Origin: Castellaniella sp049650445
Lineage (GTDB): Bacteria > Pseudomonadota > Gammaproteobacteria > Burkholderiales > Burkholderiaceae_B
Length of the DNA stretch: 64,000 bases
Direction of reading: 5' to 3'
Assembly: GCF_049650445.1 (NCBI RefSeq)
Contig: NZ_JBASAD010000036.1
Span: 25,491-89,490, forward strand
Shown here: one piece after another, positions 44,062-52,513 of the stretch
How positions within the stretch are numbered: the first letter of the stretch is position 1
How the letters are laid out: the number at the start of each line of letters is the position of its first letter
The notes under the pieces: generated by a model
Told to the model about the DNA's origin: nothing
Seen by the model: only the letters and a program-made list of their open reading frames with translations
Database searches by the model: none
Made by a program: the position numbers and the translations under genes

Positions 44062-44079
44062 CCCGCGATTTTACTGTGT

Positions 44080-45669
44080 TCAGTAGTAGACGGCCGGGTC
44101 CTGCACGTCGAGCTGAGCCGGCAGCAGGTGTTCGCGCGCATAGGTTTCCCAGACGCGGGCATCGAGAAACAGCGCGTACAGGTCGGCGTCGATGTGGCGG
44201 CGGTCGCGCATGTCGCGCAGGATGGACAGGGCCTGCGAGAGCGGCATGGGCGGTTTGTATGGCCGGTCGCGCGCGGTCAGGGCCTCGAAGATGTCGGCGA
44301 TCGCCATCATGCGGGCAGGCCACGACATCTGCTCACCGGTCAGGCCGCGCGGAAAGCCGGTGCCGTCGATTTTCTCGTGGTGACCGCCTGCGTATTCGGG
44401 CACGCGCGCCAGCGTCTTGGGAAACGGCATCACCTCGAGCATTTGCAGGGTGACGTCGATATGCTGGTTGATGCGCAGCCGCTCTTCGTTGTTGAGTGTG
44501 CCGCGCGCAATGCACAGCATGTCGGCTTCTTCGGTGGAGAGCAGCGGCTGGGTGGCGCCGGTGTGGTCCGTCCAGGTCTGGAGGGCGATGTCGCGCACGC
44601 GTTGCTGGTCCTCGGGTCGCATGAATTCGCCGCCGATGTTGACGCGCGCCAGGAAGTCACAGTCTTTGCGCCATTGGTCGATCCGGGCTTGGAACCCGTC
44701 GTCGGTCCGGTCGCTGGCCGCCAGGGTTTCCTGGGCGATCAGGGCGGCGTAGCGGGCCTGGATGGTCTCGATCCGGTCGCTCAGAGCATGCAGTTTGGTG
44801 GACTTGTCCAGCAGCGAGTCCGGTGTGGCGAGCTTGCCGCAGTCGTGCAGCCAGGCCGCCACGCGCAGTTCGTACCAGTCTTCTTCGTCCAGCGCGAAGT
44901 CCTTGAGCGGGCCGTCTTGTGCGCGGCAGGCCGCCTGGGCGATCAGTTCGGTCAGCACGGGGACGCGCTGGCAGTGGGCCGAGGTGTGGGCCGACTTGGC
45001 GTCGATGGCCTGGGCGATGGTGCGAATGAAGGCGTCGAGCAGGTCCTTGTGGCCTTGGAGAAGTTGCTGCTTGTCCAGCGTGACGGCGGCCGACGAAGCC
45101 AGCGCCAGCGCCAGCGGTTCGAGCGCGGGATTGAAGGCCTGCACCAGAACGGTGCCGGGGTCGCGGGCATTGACCAGTTGCAGGATGCCGATGATGTCGC
45201 CGGCGTGGTTCTGCAGTGGCAGGGTCAGCAGCGAGGTGGTCCGGTAATTCATGGCCCGGTCAAAGGCCCGGGTGCCGGAAAAGTCGAAATCCTTGACTTC
45301 GTAGGCATCGGGGATATTGACCGGCGTGCCCCGGTGCCAGACGTGGGCGCAGACGTTCTGGTGATTGGCCTGGCCGTCTTCGAGCCACAAGGGGATGGGC
45401 CGCAGGCTGATCTCCTGCCCCGAGGTGCCGCCGGAATGGATGTCCAGGCTGAGCGTGCGCATGACTTCGAAGCGCAGTCGCTGTTCGGTGCCCTGGCCTT
45501 CCAGAATGTACAGCGTGCCGCCGTCGGCATGGGTGAAATCCTGGGCGGCGATGATGATCTGCTCGTACAGGCGCGGCAGGTGGCGTTCGGCTGACAACGA
45601 CAGGGTGATGTCGAGCAGTTTCTGGAAGATGGCCGGGTCGATGGCGCCTGGACTGCTGGACAGGGTCAT
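44080..45669 (-). CDS. GAF / HD-GYP domain phosphodiesterase-like protein
   Basis: A 529-residue cytoplasmic protein. A GAF sensor domain (about 30-190) is followed by an HD-GYP domain: SAHCQRV (about 225), the metal-binding HD of AAWLHDCGKLATPD (about 275) and GGHHEKIDGTGFPRGLTGEQM (about 429). The GYP triad is GFP, a known natural variation; the metal ligands look intact. It probably hydrolyses cyclic di-GMP. It lies 18 bp upstream of kdsD on the same strand, but its neighbours to the right are cyclic-AMP genes. Confidence 0.88.
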   Translation of the reverse strand: MTLSSSPGAIDPAIFQKLLDITLSLSAERHLPRLYEQIIIAAQDFTHADGGTLYILEGQGTEQRLRFEVMRTLSLDIHSGGTSGQEISLRPIPLWLEDGQANHQNVCAHVWHRGTPVNIPDAYEVKDFDFSGTRAFDRAMNYRTTSLLTLPLQNHAGDIIGILQLVNARDPGTVLVQAFNPALEPLALALASSAAVTLDKQQLLQGHKDLLDAFIRTIAQAIDAKSAHTSAHCQRVPVLTELIAQAACRAQDGPLKDFALDEEDWYELRVAAWLHDCGKLATPDSLLDKSTKLHALSDRIETIQARYAALIAQETLAASDRTDDGFQARIDQWRKDCDFLARVNIGGEFMRPEDQQRVRDIALQTWTDHTGATQPLLSTEEADMLCIARGTLNNEERLRINQHIDVTLQMLEVMPFPKTLARVPEYAGGHHEKIDGTGFPRGLTGEQMSWPARMMAIADIFEALTARDRPYKPPMPLSQALSILRDMRDRRHIDADLYALFLDARVWETYAREHLLPAQLDVQDPAVYY

Positions 45670-45704
45670 GGCGGGAGTCCTGGAGTAGGGGTTTGAAAAA
45701 ACCG

Positions 45705-45718
45705 GTAACCGATGTTAC
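45705..45718. promoter_or_regulatory. Short perfect inverted repeat upstream of the HD-GYP gene
   Basis: GTAAC (45705-45709) and GTTAC (45714-45718) form a perfect repeat with a 4-bp CGAT centre, 36 bp before the HD-GYP start codon in the 98-bp gap to the phosphodiesterase gene. It is a candidate operator only. Confidence 0.3.
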
Positions 45719-45767
45719 GTGTTGTTCCCGTGTGGGGCAATCAGCCGTGCGCGAGGGCGGAGCGGGA

Positions 45768-46604
45768 TCAATAGCCGGTGCTGTCGTGGCTGGGGTGATC
45801 GGGTCCCGGCGCCAGCGTCGTGACGCGCACGACATGGGTGTCGAGCCGTCCATCCGGGTGCAAAGTGATCCAGCGATAGCCTGGGGCCACGGGATCGATG
45901 CTGAAACGGACGCTGCGTGGCGTGAACTGGAAGCAGGTGGACGGCGTGGACAGCATGCGTAACGGCAGGCGTCCGGGGGGCGGGTCCAGGTCGTGCAGGC
46001 TGTCGCCCGCCTGGTGGACATGTCCCCACAAAAGGGCGCGCACGCGTGGCAGCGTATCGAGGACGGTGAAAAGCGCATCGGCGTTGCCGATGCGCATGGG
46101 GTCGAGCCAGGCGCTGTGCATGGGTACAGGGTTGTGGTGCATGGCCACCAGGACGTGACGTCCATCCTCGACCTGGCCTGCTGTGCGCAGCAGTTCGAGC
46201 TGTTCCGGGGCCAGCCAGCCGCTCTCGTCGTCGGGCAGGGTGGAGTCCAGCAAAATGATGCGCCAGGGGCCTTGGTCGATCACCGGGACGGCGTGAGCGG
46301 CCAGCATGGCATGAAAAGGGGCGCGCACGTCGTGGTTGCCCGGCAGGACGTGCACGGGGGCCCCCAGGGGCGTCACCATGTCCAGGAACCGGGTGTAGGA
46401 CTCGGGGCGGCCGTCTTGTGACAGATCGCCCGTGGCCAGCACCAGGTCGGGGGTGTCGCCGGCATCGATCAGGTGTTGCAGCACGCCCTGGAACGAGGCC
46501 TCGGTATCCACGCCCAGCAAGGTGTCGCCGCTGCGGGCGAACAGATGCATGTCCGTCAGGTGGGCCAGCACGATCGGCCGGGGGGGCGGGGAGGACGAAG
46601 GCAT
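45768..46604 (-). CDS. cpdA: CpdA-like 3',5'-cyclic-AMP phosphodiesterase
   Basis: A 278-residue calcineurin-type metallophosphoesterase. All metal motifs are present: LAHLTDMHLF, LATGDLSQDG, LPGNHDV, VAMHHNP and LLWGHVHQ. The segments DTLLGVDTEASFQGVL and STPSTCFQFTP...APGYRWITLHPDGRLDT match CpdA more closely than generic phosphoesterases. It would lower cellular cAMP. Its start faces the adenylate-cyclase operon across a 225-bp AT-rich region, pairing breakdown with synthesis. The substrate assignment is by similarity. Confidence 0.8.
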   Translation of the reverse strand: MPSSSPPPRPIVLAHLTDMHLFARSGDTLLGVDTEASFQGVLQHLIDAGDTPDLVLATGDLSQDGRPESYTRFLDMVTPLGAPVHVLPGNHDVRAPFHAMLAAHAVPVIDQGPWRIILLDSTLPDDESGWLAPEQLELLRTAGQVEDGRHVLVAMHHNPVPMHSAWLDPMRIGNADALFTVLDTLPRVRALLWGHVHQAGDSLHDLDPPPGRLPLRMLSTPSTCFQFTPRSVRFSIDPVAPGYRWITLHPDGRLDTHVVRVTTLAPGPDHPSHDSTGY

Positions 46605-46829
46605 GGTCGGCGGTCCGTTCGGAATGCGTTCAGGAATATGCGTTCAGGGGTACACAGTGTGCGCGCGATTTCCGTGTCAGCCAGTATCCGGTGTTGGTTT
46701 TGGTTATTTTTGGCTGAAATAACATATTATTACGATATTAATAATATTTAAACATTCCGAGGCGGCGGACGGAAGCGGAGCGGGTGTCACTCAGAGATAC
46801 CGCACCGTGACGCCGGGGTGAGGCAAAGC
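46605..46829. promoter_or_regulatory. AT-rich divergent control region with a 9-bp inverted repeat and a direct repeat
   Basis: 225 bp between cpdA (leftward) and the Slam-like/FecR/cyclase operon (rightward). The stretch 46695-46755 is strikingly AT-rich for this genome. It contains ATATTATTA (46724-46732) and TAATAATAT (46739-46747), a perfect 9-bp inverted repeat with a 6-bp centre. Near cpdA, ATGCGTTCAGG occurs twice in direct orientation (46624-46634 and 46638-46648, 14-bp period). TTGGCT (46710) and several TATTAT-like hexamers could serve as promoter elements, but none has ideal spacing. No small gene was seen. Confidence 0.5.
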
Positions 46830-48218
46830 ATGCGATATGGTTTTGATGCGCGGTGCTGGATCAGAGGAGCTCAAGGGGTGTTCGCACGCTCTGCAGCGGC
46901 CTGCCTGGCACTTTTGGCGGTGGTCTCGATCAGCCAGGCATCCGGCGCGCCGGATGCCGCACGGATCATTGCCCAAGGGGCCGAGCAGGTGCGGGCCGGT
47001 CAGGGTGCCCAGGCCTATCGCGCCTTGTCGCCTCATGTCGCCTGGCTGGCGGGCGACCCCGGGTTCGACCGGGTGTTCGGTCAGGCGGCCTTGGCGGCCG
47101 ACCAACCCTCGCAAGCCGCGTTCGCTTTCGAACGCTGCCTGGCCGTCAGCCCGCGCGATGGACTGTGCCGGCTGGGGATGTTGCGCGCGCACGTGATGCT
47201 GACCGAGGTCCAGGCAGCGCGCAACGAGATCGAGATTCTCTCGAGCAGCGCGCCCCCGCCGGAAGTGCAAGCCATCCTCGACGAGTACCTGCGCCTGCTG
47301 ACCGGCAAGGAATCGGCTGGCCAGGATACGCGCCTGAATGCTTATATCCAGGCGGGCGTGGGCTACGACAGCAATCCCAATACCGCCATGTCGCAGGGCA
47401 GTCTGGCGCTGCCGGCCCTGGGCAACCTGGTGTTCCGGATGTCGCCGGATGGCCGGCCCCAGGAAACCGGCTTCAACCTGACGCAGTTCAACATCCGTTA
47501 TTCCACACCGCTCAATGAGCACTGGCGTCTGCTGGCCGAAGGCACCGCCACGGCCAATCAGTACTGGTCGGCGCACAGCTACGACGCCGCCATCGTCGAT
47601 GGGGCGCTGGGCCTGATGCGCACCGAGGGGCCGCACCGCTTCACCGTCAAGGCCCAGGGGCAGCATTACAACCTGGGCGGGCACGGCTATCGGGATATGG
47701 CCAGCCTGCTGGGCCAGTATGCCTATTCGGTGACGGATCGCGCCGAGGTCAACGGTTTCGCGCACGTGACCCAGATGCGCTATCCGAAGTACAGCCTGAA
47801 CGACGCTACGCGTTATGCGGGCGGGGTGTCGTGGTCGCAGGCGCTGGGCAATGGGCGGGCCATCTACTATGCCAGCGCCTACGGCGGGCGCGAAGTCGGT
47901 GTGCACAGCAATGCCCCCGAGACTGTGGAATACGATTTCAGCGGCCTGCGCGTCGGCGGCATGATGTTGCTGTCGCCGCGCACCCAGGTCGAGGCGGGGG
48001 TGGGCGTGGAATGGCGTGATTACGGGGGCAAGGAAATCCTGTTCGGCAAGGCGCGCCGCGACACTCAGTACGACGGCTACGTGAACCTGAGCCACGCCCT
48101 GAATCGCAAGCTCTCGATTCGTCCGGAATACCGCTACATCGACAGCAACTCGAACATTCCGCTGCGCGACTATCAGCGTCACATTTTTTCGGTGAGCCTG
48201 CGTTATGAACTGTTCTGA
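46830..48218 (+). CDS. TPR plus beta-barrel outer-membrane protein (Slam/DUF560-like)
   Basis: 462 residues. After a signal peptide (AAACLALLAVVSISQASGA) comes a helical TPR-like region (about 45-160: AFAFERCLAVSPRDGLCRLGML...). Then there is a long beta-rich C-terminal region with alternating aromatic strands, starting LNAYIQAGVGYDSNPNTA and ending SVSLRYELF with the terminal Phe of outer-membrane barrels. This two-part architecture is that of surface lipoprotein assembly modulators (Slam) and relatives. The ATG at 46830 with GGTGAGG upstream is preferred to the GTG at 46818. It is first of three genes; its end overlaps the FecR gene by 14 bp. Confidence 0.8.
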   Translation: MRYGFDARCWIRGAQGVFARSAAACLALLAVVSISQASGAPDAARIIAQGAEQVRAGQGAQAYRALSPHVAWLAGDPGFDRVFGQAALAADQPSQAAFAFERCLAVSPRDGLCRLGMLRAHVMLTEVQAARNEIEILSSSAPPPEVQAILDEYLRLLTGKESAGQDTRLNAYIQAGVGYDSNPNTAMSQGSLALPALGNLVFRMSPDGRPQETGFNLTQFNIRYSTPLNEHWRLLAEGTATANQYWSAHSYDAAIVDGALGLMRTEGPHRFTVKAQGQHYNLGGHGYRDMASLLGQYAYSVTDRAEVNGFAHVTQMRYPKYSLNDATRYAGGVSWSQALGNGRAIYYASAYGGREVGVHSNAPETVEYDFSGLRVGGMMLLSPRTQVEAGVGVEWRDYGGKEILFGKARRDTQYDGYVNLSHALNRKLSIRPEYRYIDSNSNIPLRDYQRHIFSVSLRYELF

Positions 48219-49608
48219 CTTGGTGCGGCGCGCCTTGGGCGCGGGCCTGTGTGCGGTGGTGTTCTGGTGTCTGGGTACGGCCGTTGCCCTGGCCGAAGTC
48301 GCCGCCCGCGCGGATTTCGTCCATGGTCTGGTGACGGCGACCGAAGCCGGCCAGGCCGGGCGCTCCCTGGTCAAAGGGGGCGAAATATTCGACCACGACC
48401 GTGTCGACACGGCCCAGGGCGCACGGGCGCAACTGCGTTTCAGCGACGGCGGGCTGGTGTCGCTGTTGCCCGAAACCACATTCTCGGTCGAAGAATATCG
48501 CCTGGGCGATGCGGGCGGCGAGGACGGATCGCTGGTCTTTGGCCTGCTGCGCGGCGGCCTGCGCACGGTCACGGGCGCGATCGGCAAGGGCAAGCCGGAC
48601 AACTATCAGTTGAAGACGCCGGTCGGCACGCTGGGCATCCGGGGCACGGAGTTCATCGCGATCATCGATCCGCCCGGCACCCTGCGTGTACACGTGGGGC
48701 GGGGCAAGGTGGTGCTGACGAATCGGTACGGGACGCTGGAAGTGCCCGAGGGCTACAACGCGATCATGACGGAGGGCGAGGCGCCCCGGCTGACCGAGGA
48801 AGGCCCGGTGTTCATGGCGACCGGTCCGCAGGGTGACCTGAAGACGCCTGTCGGCATGGTGCGTGCCGATCCCTACAATCTGGAACTGCCTTTGTTCGCG
48901 ACCGTGGAGCCGGTTCGCAACCCGTTCCTGGTCTCGGGGCCGGGGTATTACATGGGGGTTTCCGTCGACAATACTGTTGGGTATCCCACGGACGGGCCTG
49001 GTGATGCCGTATTCGATACGGGTACAGGGGCGTTGCTCTCGTTCGGAAATACCGGTTCCGCTCTGATCAATCTGGGCGGGGCGGGCGCGGCGACTGCAAT
49101 TTCTCAGTCGACGGTCGCTGGCCTGAACTGGGGGGTATTGGGCGCCGGTACTTTGTCCGTGAACGCCAACAACGTTACCTTGTCTCCGACCTCGCAGCCC
49201 CTGCCGTACATCATCGGGTTGGGCGCGACTGCGCCCCTGGCGGGTACGCTGAGCTTCAGCCTGCCCGCAGGCGTGGCGCCGTCCGCCTATGCGAATAATG
49301 GCGATATCGGCACGCTGACGCAGTTCGATCTGGGGATCACCGTGGCAACGCAGGCCTATACGCTGGACATGAGCCTGGCTATGCCGACCGCAACCTATGG
49401 CATCGCGGGGGGAGCGGGCGTGCTGAACAGTCTTACGGCTCCGTCCTTCAGCCTCAGCCATAATCCCGTCACTGGAGGAACATGCTCCACGAATTGCACG
49501 TTGAATGCAACGGGCTTCGTGACCACCAGCGGCAGCGCCGGCGTGAGCTACTTGCTGCAGGACAACACCACCGTCATCACCGGTGTCGCACCCCTGGTGC
49601 CGAACTAA
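48205..49608 (+). CDS. Secreted FecR-domain protein with a TbpB-like C-terminal barrel
   Basis: 467 residues. A signal peptide (ALGAGLCAVVFWCLGTAVALA, no lipobox cysteine) precedes a FecR domain (about 40-190) with RAQLRFSDGGLVSLLPETTF and the hallmark TPVGTLGIRGTEF (about 138-150). From about residue 260 the sequence becomes Gly/Ala/Thr/Ser-rich and beta-like, ending with a CSTNC pair and a NATGFVTTSGSAGVSYLL strand. This pattern resembles the small C-terminal barrels of transferrin-binding-protein-type proteins. Codon choice in this half is visibly less GC-rich than in neighbouring genes. It lies between the Slam-like barrel and the CHASE2 cyclase, suggesting a role as envelope sensor or exported partner. 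There is no FecI sigma or FecA receptor nearby. Confidence 0.78.
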   Translation: MNCSDLVRRALGAGLCAVVFWCLGTAVALAEVAARADFVHGLVTATEAGQAGRSLVKGGEIFDHDRVDTAQGARAQLRFSDGGLVSLLPETTFSVEEYRLGDAGGEDGSLVFGLLRGGLRTVTGAIGKGKPDNYQLKTPVGTLGIRGTEFIAIIDPPGTLRVHVGRGKVVLTNRYGTLEVPEGYNAIMTEGEAPRLTEEGPVFMATGPQGDLKTPVGMVRADPYNLELPLFATVEPVRNPFLVSGPGYYMGVSVDNTVGYPTDGPGDAVFDTGTGALLSFGNTGSALINLGGAGAATAISQSTVAGLNWGVLGAGTLSVNANNVTLSPTSQPLPYIIGLGATAPLAGTLSFSLPAGVAPSAYANNGDIGTLTQFDLGITVATQAYTLDMSLAMPTATYGIAGGAGVLNSLTAPSFSLSHNPVTGGTCSTNCTLNATGFVTTSGSAGVSYLLQDNTTVITGVAPLVPN

Positions 49609-49629
49609 AGCATCCCGGGAGTCAGCGTG

Positions 49630-51864
49630 ATGACTCGGGCCTTGCACGGCAAGCGAGGTTTGCAGGCTGCAGGCCTGCTGCTCATGGCCCTGCTCATGCT
49701 CTGGCAGGCGGCGGCATTTCGCGAACCGGGCCACGGCGGGCCGCTGGACCGCCTGGACGCGGTGCTGTATGACTGGCGTTTTCAACTGCTGCCGCCGCAG
49801 CGTGAAGCCGACCTGCCCATCGTGATCGTCGATCTGGACGAGGCCACGCAGCAGCGCGAGGGGCGCTGGCCCTGGGACCGCGCCAAGGTGGCCGCGCTGA
49901 TCCAGGCGCTGCGCGCCCAGGGGACGGCCCTGATCGGTTTTGATGTGGTGTTTTCGGAACCGGGCCCCAATCCAGTGCGCCAGTTGCTGCAGGCCGATGC
50001 CCTGCCCGCCGAATTGGGCGCGGCGCTGGCCGGGCATGCGGCGGCGTTCGATGGCGATGCGATCCTGGCGCAGACGCTGGACCCCTATGTGCTGCTGGGT
50101 TTTTTCATGCATGCCGATGGCGGCGATGCGGGGCAGTTGCCCGCGCCCTTCATGGTGCTGCCGCCCGAGGTGCAGGCCGCGACCACGATCCGGGCGTTGC
50201 CCGACTACACCGCCAGCCTGCCGCAACTGACCGAGGCCGGCGCCAGCGGCGGATTTGTCGTGGCAGTGCCCGATCCGGACGGCATCGTGCGCCGTGTCCC
50301 TATGGTGTTGCGCCATGGCGCGGACGTCTATCCGGCGCTGTCCCTGGAGATGGCGCGGCTGGCGCTGGGCGCCCCCTGGCTGAAGCTGGAACAGGCCGAT
50401 CGCGGCGGCCAGCAGGTGGTCACGGGGATTCACATCGGGCGCGGCGTGCGTGTGCCGGTCGATGAGCGCGGTGATCTGCTGGTGCCGTACCGGGGCCGCG
50501 CGGGCAGCTTTCTGACGATCCCGGCCACGGGGGTGCTGCGCGGAGACGCGCCTGCCGAATCGCTGGCCGCCTTGCGGGACGCATTCGTGCTGGTCGGCAC
50601 CTCGGCGCTCGGTCTGGCCGATCTGCGCACCACGCCGTTACAGACCGGCTATCCGGGGGTGGAAACCCATGCCAATGTGCTGGATGCCGTGTTGCAGGCC
50701 TCTCTGGGCGAGGAAACCTTGTACGTGCAGCCTGACTGGACGCCGGGTGCGGTGCTGGCCTTGATGCTGGTACTGGGTCTGCTGCTGGCGCTGGGCCTGC
50801 CCGGGCGCAGCCCGCGCCTGATGATGGGCTGCGCCGCCGCGTGCCTGCTGGTCCTGGTCGCCGCCAATGGCTGGGCCTGGGACCGCCTGCTCCTGGCTTT
50901 GCCGCTGGCCGCGCCCGTCTTGCTGGTCGTGCTGCTGGCGCTGTTGAACATCATCAGCGGTTATATTTCGACCAATCGGCAGAGACGCGCCATTCAGTCG
51001 CTGTTCGGCGAATACGTGCCCGCCGCCTATGTCGAGCGCATGGTGGCCAGTCCCGACAGCGTCACTCCGTCCGGCGAACAGCGCCCGATGACGGTGCTGT
51101 TCGCCGACATCCGCAATTTCACGGCCTTGTCCGAACCCCTGTCGGCGGGCGCACTCAAAGACCTGCTCAACCGCTACCTGTCTGCGGTCACCGAGGTGAT
51201 CTTCCAGCATCAGGGCACGATCGACAAATACGTGGGCGATATGGTCATGGCCTTCTGGAATGCGCCGCTGGACGATGAGGATCATGCGGCGCATGCCGTG
51301 CAGACGGCGCTGGACATGCAGGCGTGCATGGCACGCGTGCGGCTGGAATTCGAGGCGGCAGGCTTGCCGGTGTTCCGGATCGGAGTCGGCCTGAATACCG
51401 GATCGATGAATGTGGGCGACATGGGGTCGCGCTACCGGCGCGCCTATACCGTGCTGGGCGATGCCGTGAACCTGGGCTCGCGCCTGGAGAGCCTGACCGC
51501 TTATTACGGGGTGCCCATTCTGGTCAGCGACAGCACGCGCGCACAGGCGCCGGGCTTCGTGTATCGCACGGTGGACCGTATCCGCGTCAAGGGGCGGCGC
51601 GACGTCGTCGAGGCCAGCGAACCGGTGTGTGAAGCCGGTCGCGCCGGACCGGAACTGCAGGATCGCCTGGCGCGCTTTGAGCAGGCGATCGAGGATTACC
51701 GCGCGCGCCGCTGGGCGCAGGCGCAGTCGGCGCTGACCAGGCTGTGCGCCGAAGATCCGGAGAGTGGGGCGCTGTATGCGGTCTATCTTGGCCGCATGGC
51801 GGACATCGACCCGGCCAGCCTGCCCGCAGACTGGGATGCTGTGCACGATCATCTCCAGAAATAA
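49630..51864 (+). CDS. CHASE2-domain class III adenylate cyclase
   Basis: A 744-residue membrane cyclase. An N-terminal helix (about 10-28) leads into a periplasmic CHASE2 domain (about 30-345; DRLDAVLYDWRF, IVIVDLDEATQQREGRWPW). Three membrane helices follow (about 375-445), then the catalytic domain: TVLFADIRNFTALSE (metal Asp about 492), GTIDKYVGDMVMAFWNAP (second Asp, and Lys fitting ATP), NTGSMNVGDMGS and YTVLGDAVNLGSRLE. The Lys and Asp substrate residues favour cAMP over cGMP. It likely senses an envelope signal through CHASE2. The start is the ATG at 49630, or the GTG one codon earlier. Confidence 0.9.
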   Translation: MTRALHGKRGLQAAGLLLMALLMLWQAAAFREPGHGGPLDRLDAVLYDWRFQLLPPQREADLPIVIVDLDEATQQREGRWPWDRAKVAALIQALRAQGTALIGFDVVFSEPGPNPVRQLLQADALPAELGAALAGHAAAFDGDAILAQTLDPYVLLGFFMHADGGDAGQLPAPFMVLPPEVQAATTIRALPDYTASLPQLTEAGASGGFVVAVPDPDGIVRRVPMVLRHGADVYPALSLEMARLALGAPWLKLEQADRGGQQVVTGIHIGRGVRVPVDERGDLLVPYRGRAGSFLTIPATGVLRGDAPAESLAALRDAFVLVGTSALGLADLRTTPLQTGYPGVETHANVLDAVLQASLGEETLYVQPDWTPGAVLALMLVLGLLLALGLPGRSPRLMMGCAAACLLVLVAANGWAWDRLLLALPLAAPVLLVVLLALLNIISGYISTNRQRRAIQSLFGEYVPAAYVERMVASPDSVTPSGEQRPMTVLFADIRNFTALSEPLSAGALKDLLNRYLSAVTEVIFQHQGTIDKYVGDMVMAFWNAPLDDEDHAAHAVQTALDMQACMARVRLEFEAAGLPVFRIGVGLNTGSMNVGDMGSRYRRAYTVLGDAVNLGSRLESLTAYYGVPILVSDSTRAQAPGFVYRTVDRIRVKGRRDVVEASEPVCEAGRAGPELQDRLARFEQAIEDYRARRWAQAQSALTRLCAEDPESGALYAVYLGRMADIDPASLPADWDAVHDHLQK

Positions 51865-51939
51865 GTCCGTCCGGCGCGCCGCCGCGTGGATGGCTTGTTA
51901 AACTGTGCCCGCCCCCATGCCTTGCCACAGGACCCCGCC

Positions 51940-52494
51940 ATGCAAACCGATCCGGCCCAGTACATCCGAGACACGATCCGTACCGTGCCCGATTGGCCGA
52001 AACCCGGCGTGCAGTTCCGGGACATCACCCCGGTGCTGCAGGACCCGCGTTCGTTCCGGGTACTGATCGATCTGTTCGTCTACCGCTACATGCGCCAGCG
52101 CCTGGATCTGGTGGCGGGCATCGACGCGCGCGGCTTCATCGTCGGTTCGGTGCTGGCCTACGAATTGAACCTGGGCTTCGTGCCGGTGCGCAAGCAGGGC
52201 AAGCTGCCGTATCGCACCGTGGCCGAGGAATACGCCCTGGAATACGGCAACGCGGCGGTGGAAATGCACACGGACGCGGTGCGGCCGGGCCAGCGCGTGC
52301 TGCTGATCGACGACCTGATCGCCACCGGCGGCACGATGCTGGCGGCGTCTCGCCTGCTGCAACGCCTGGGTGCCAACGTGGCCGAGGCCGCCGCCATCAT
52401 CGACCTGCCCGACCTGGGCGGCTCGAAGGCCGTCCAGGCCTCGGGCCTGCCGGTCTATACGGTCTGCGAATTCGAAACAGGTTCCGAGGTCTGA
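51940..52494 (+). CDS. apt: Adenine phosphoribosyltransferase
   Basis: A 184-residue purine salvage enzyme converting adenine and PRPP to AMP. It starts with IRDTIRTVPDWPKPGVQFRDITPVL, then GIDARGFIVGSVLAYEL and the PRPP-binding motif VLLIDDLIATGGTMLAA (about 121). The conserved MQTDPAQYIRD start at 51940 is chosen; 18 upstream open codons are not conserved. It converges with cydC across 19 bp. Confidence 0.96.
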   Translation: MQTDPAQYIRDTIRTVPDWPKPGVQFRDITPVLQDPRSFRVLIDLFVYRYMRQRLDLVAGIDARGFIVGSVLAYELNLGFVPVRKQGKLPYRTVAEEYALEYGNAAVEMHTDAVRPGQRVLLIDDLIATGGTMLAASRLLQRLGANVAEAAAIIDLPDLGGSKAVQASGLPVYTVCEFETGSEV

Positions 52495-52513
52495 GCCTCC
52501 AGACCATCGGGAC

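Noticed and set aside
47938..50433. 831-codon minus-strand open frame across the Slam/FecR/cyclase genes
   Set aside because: Low-complexity Arg/Gln/His-rich translation with no motifs, spanning three well-supported genes on the other strand.
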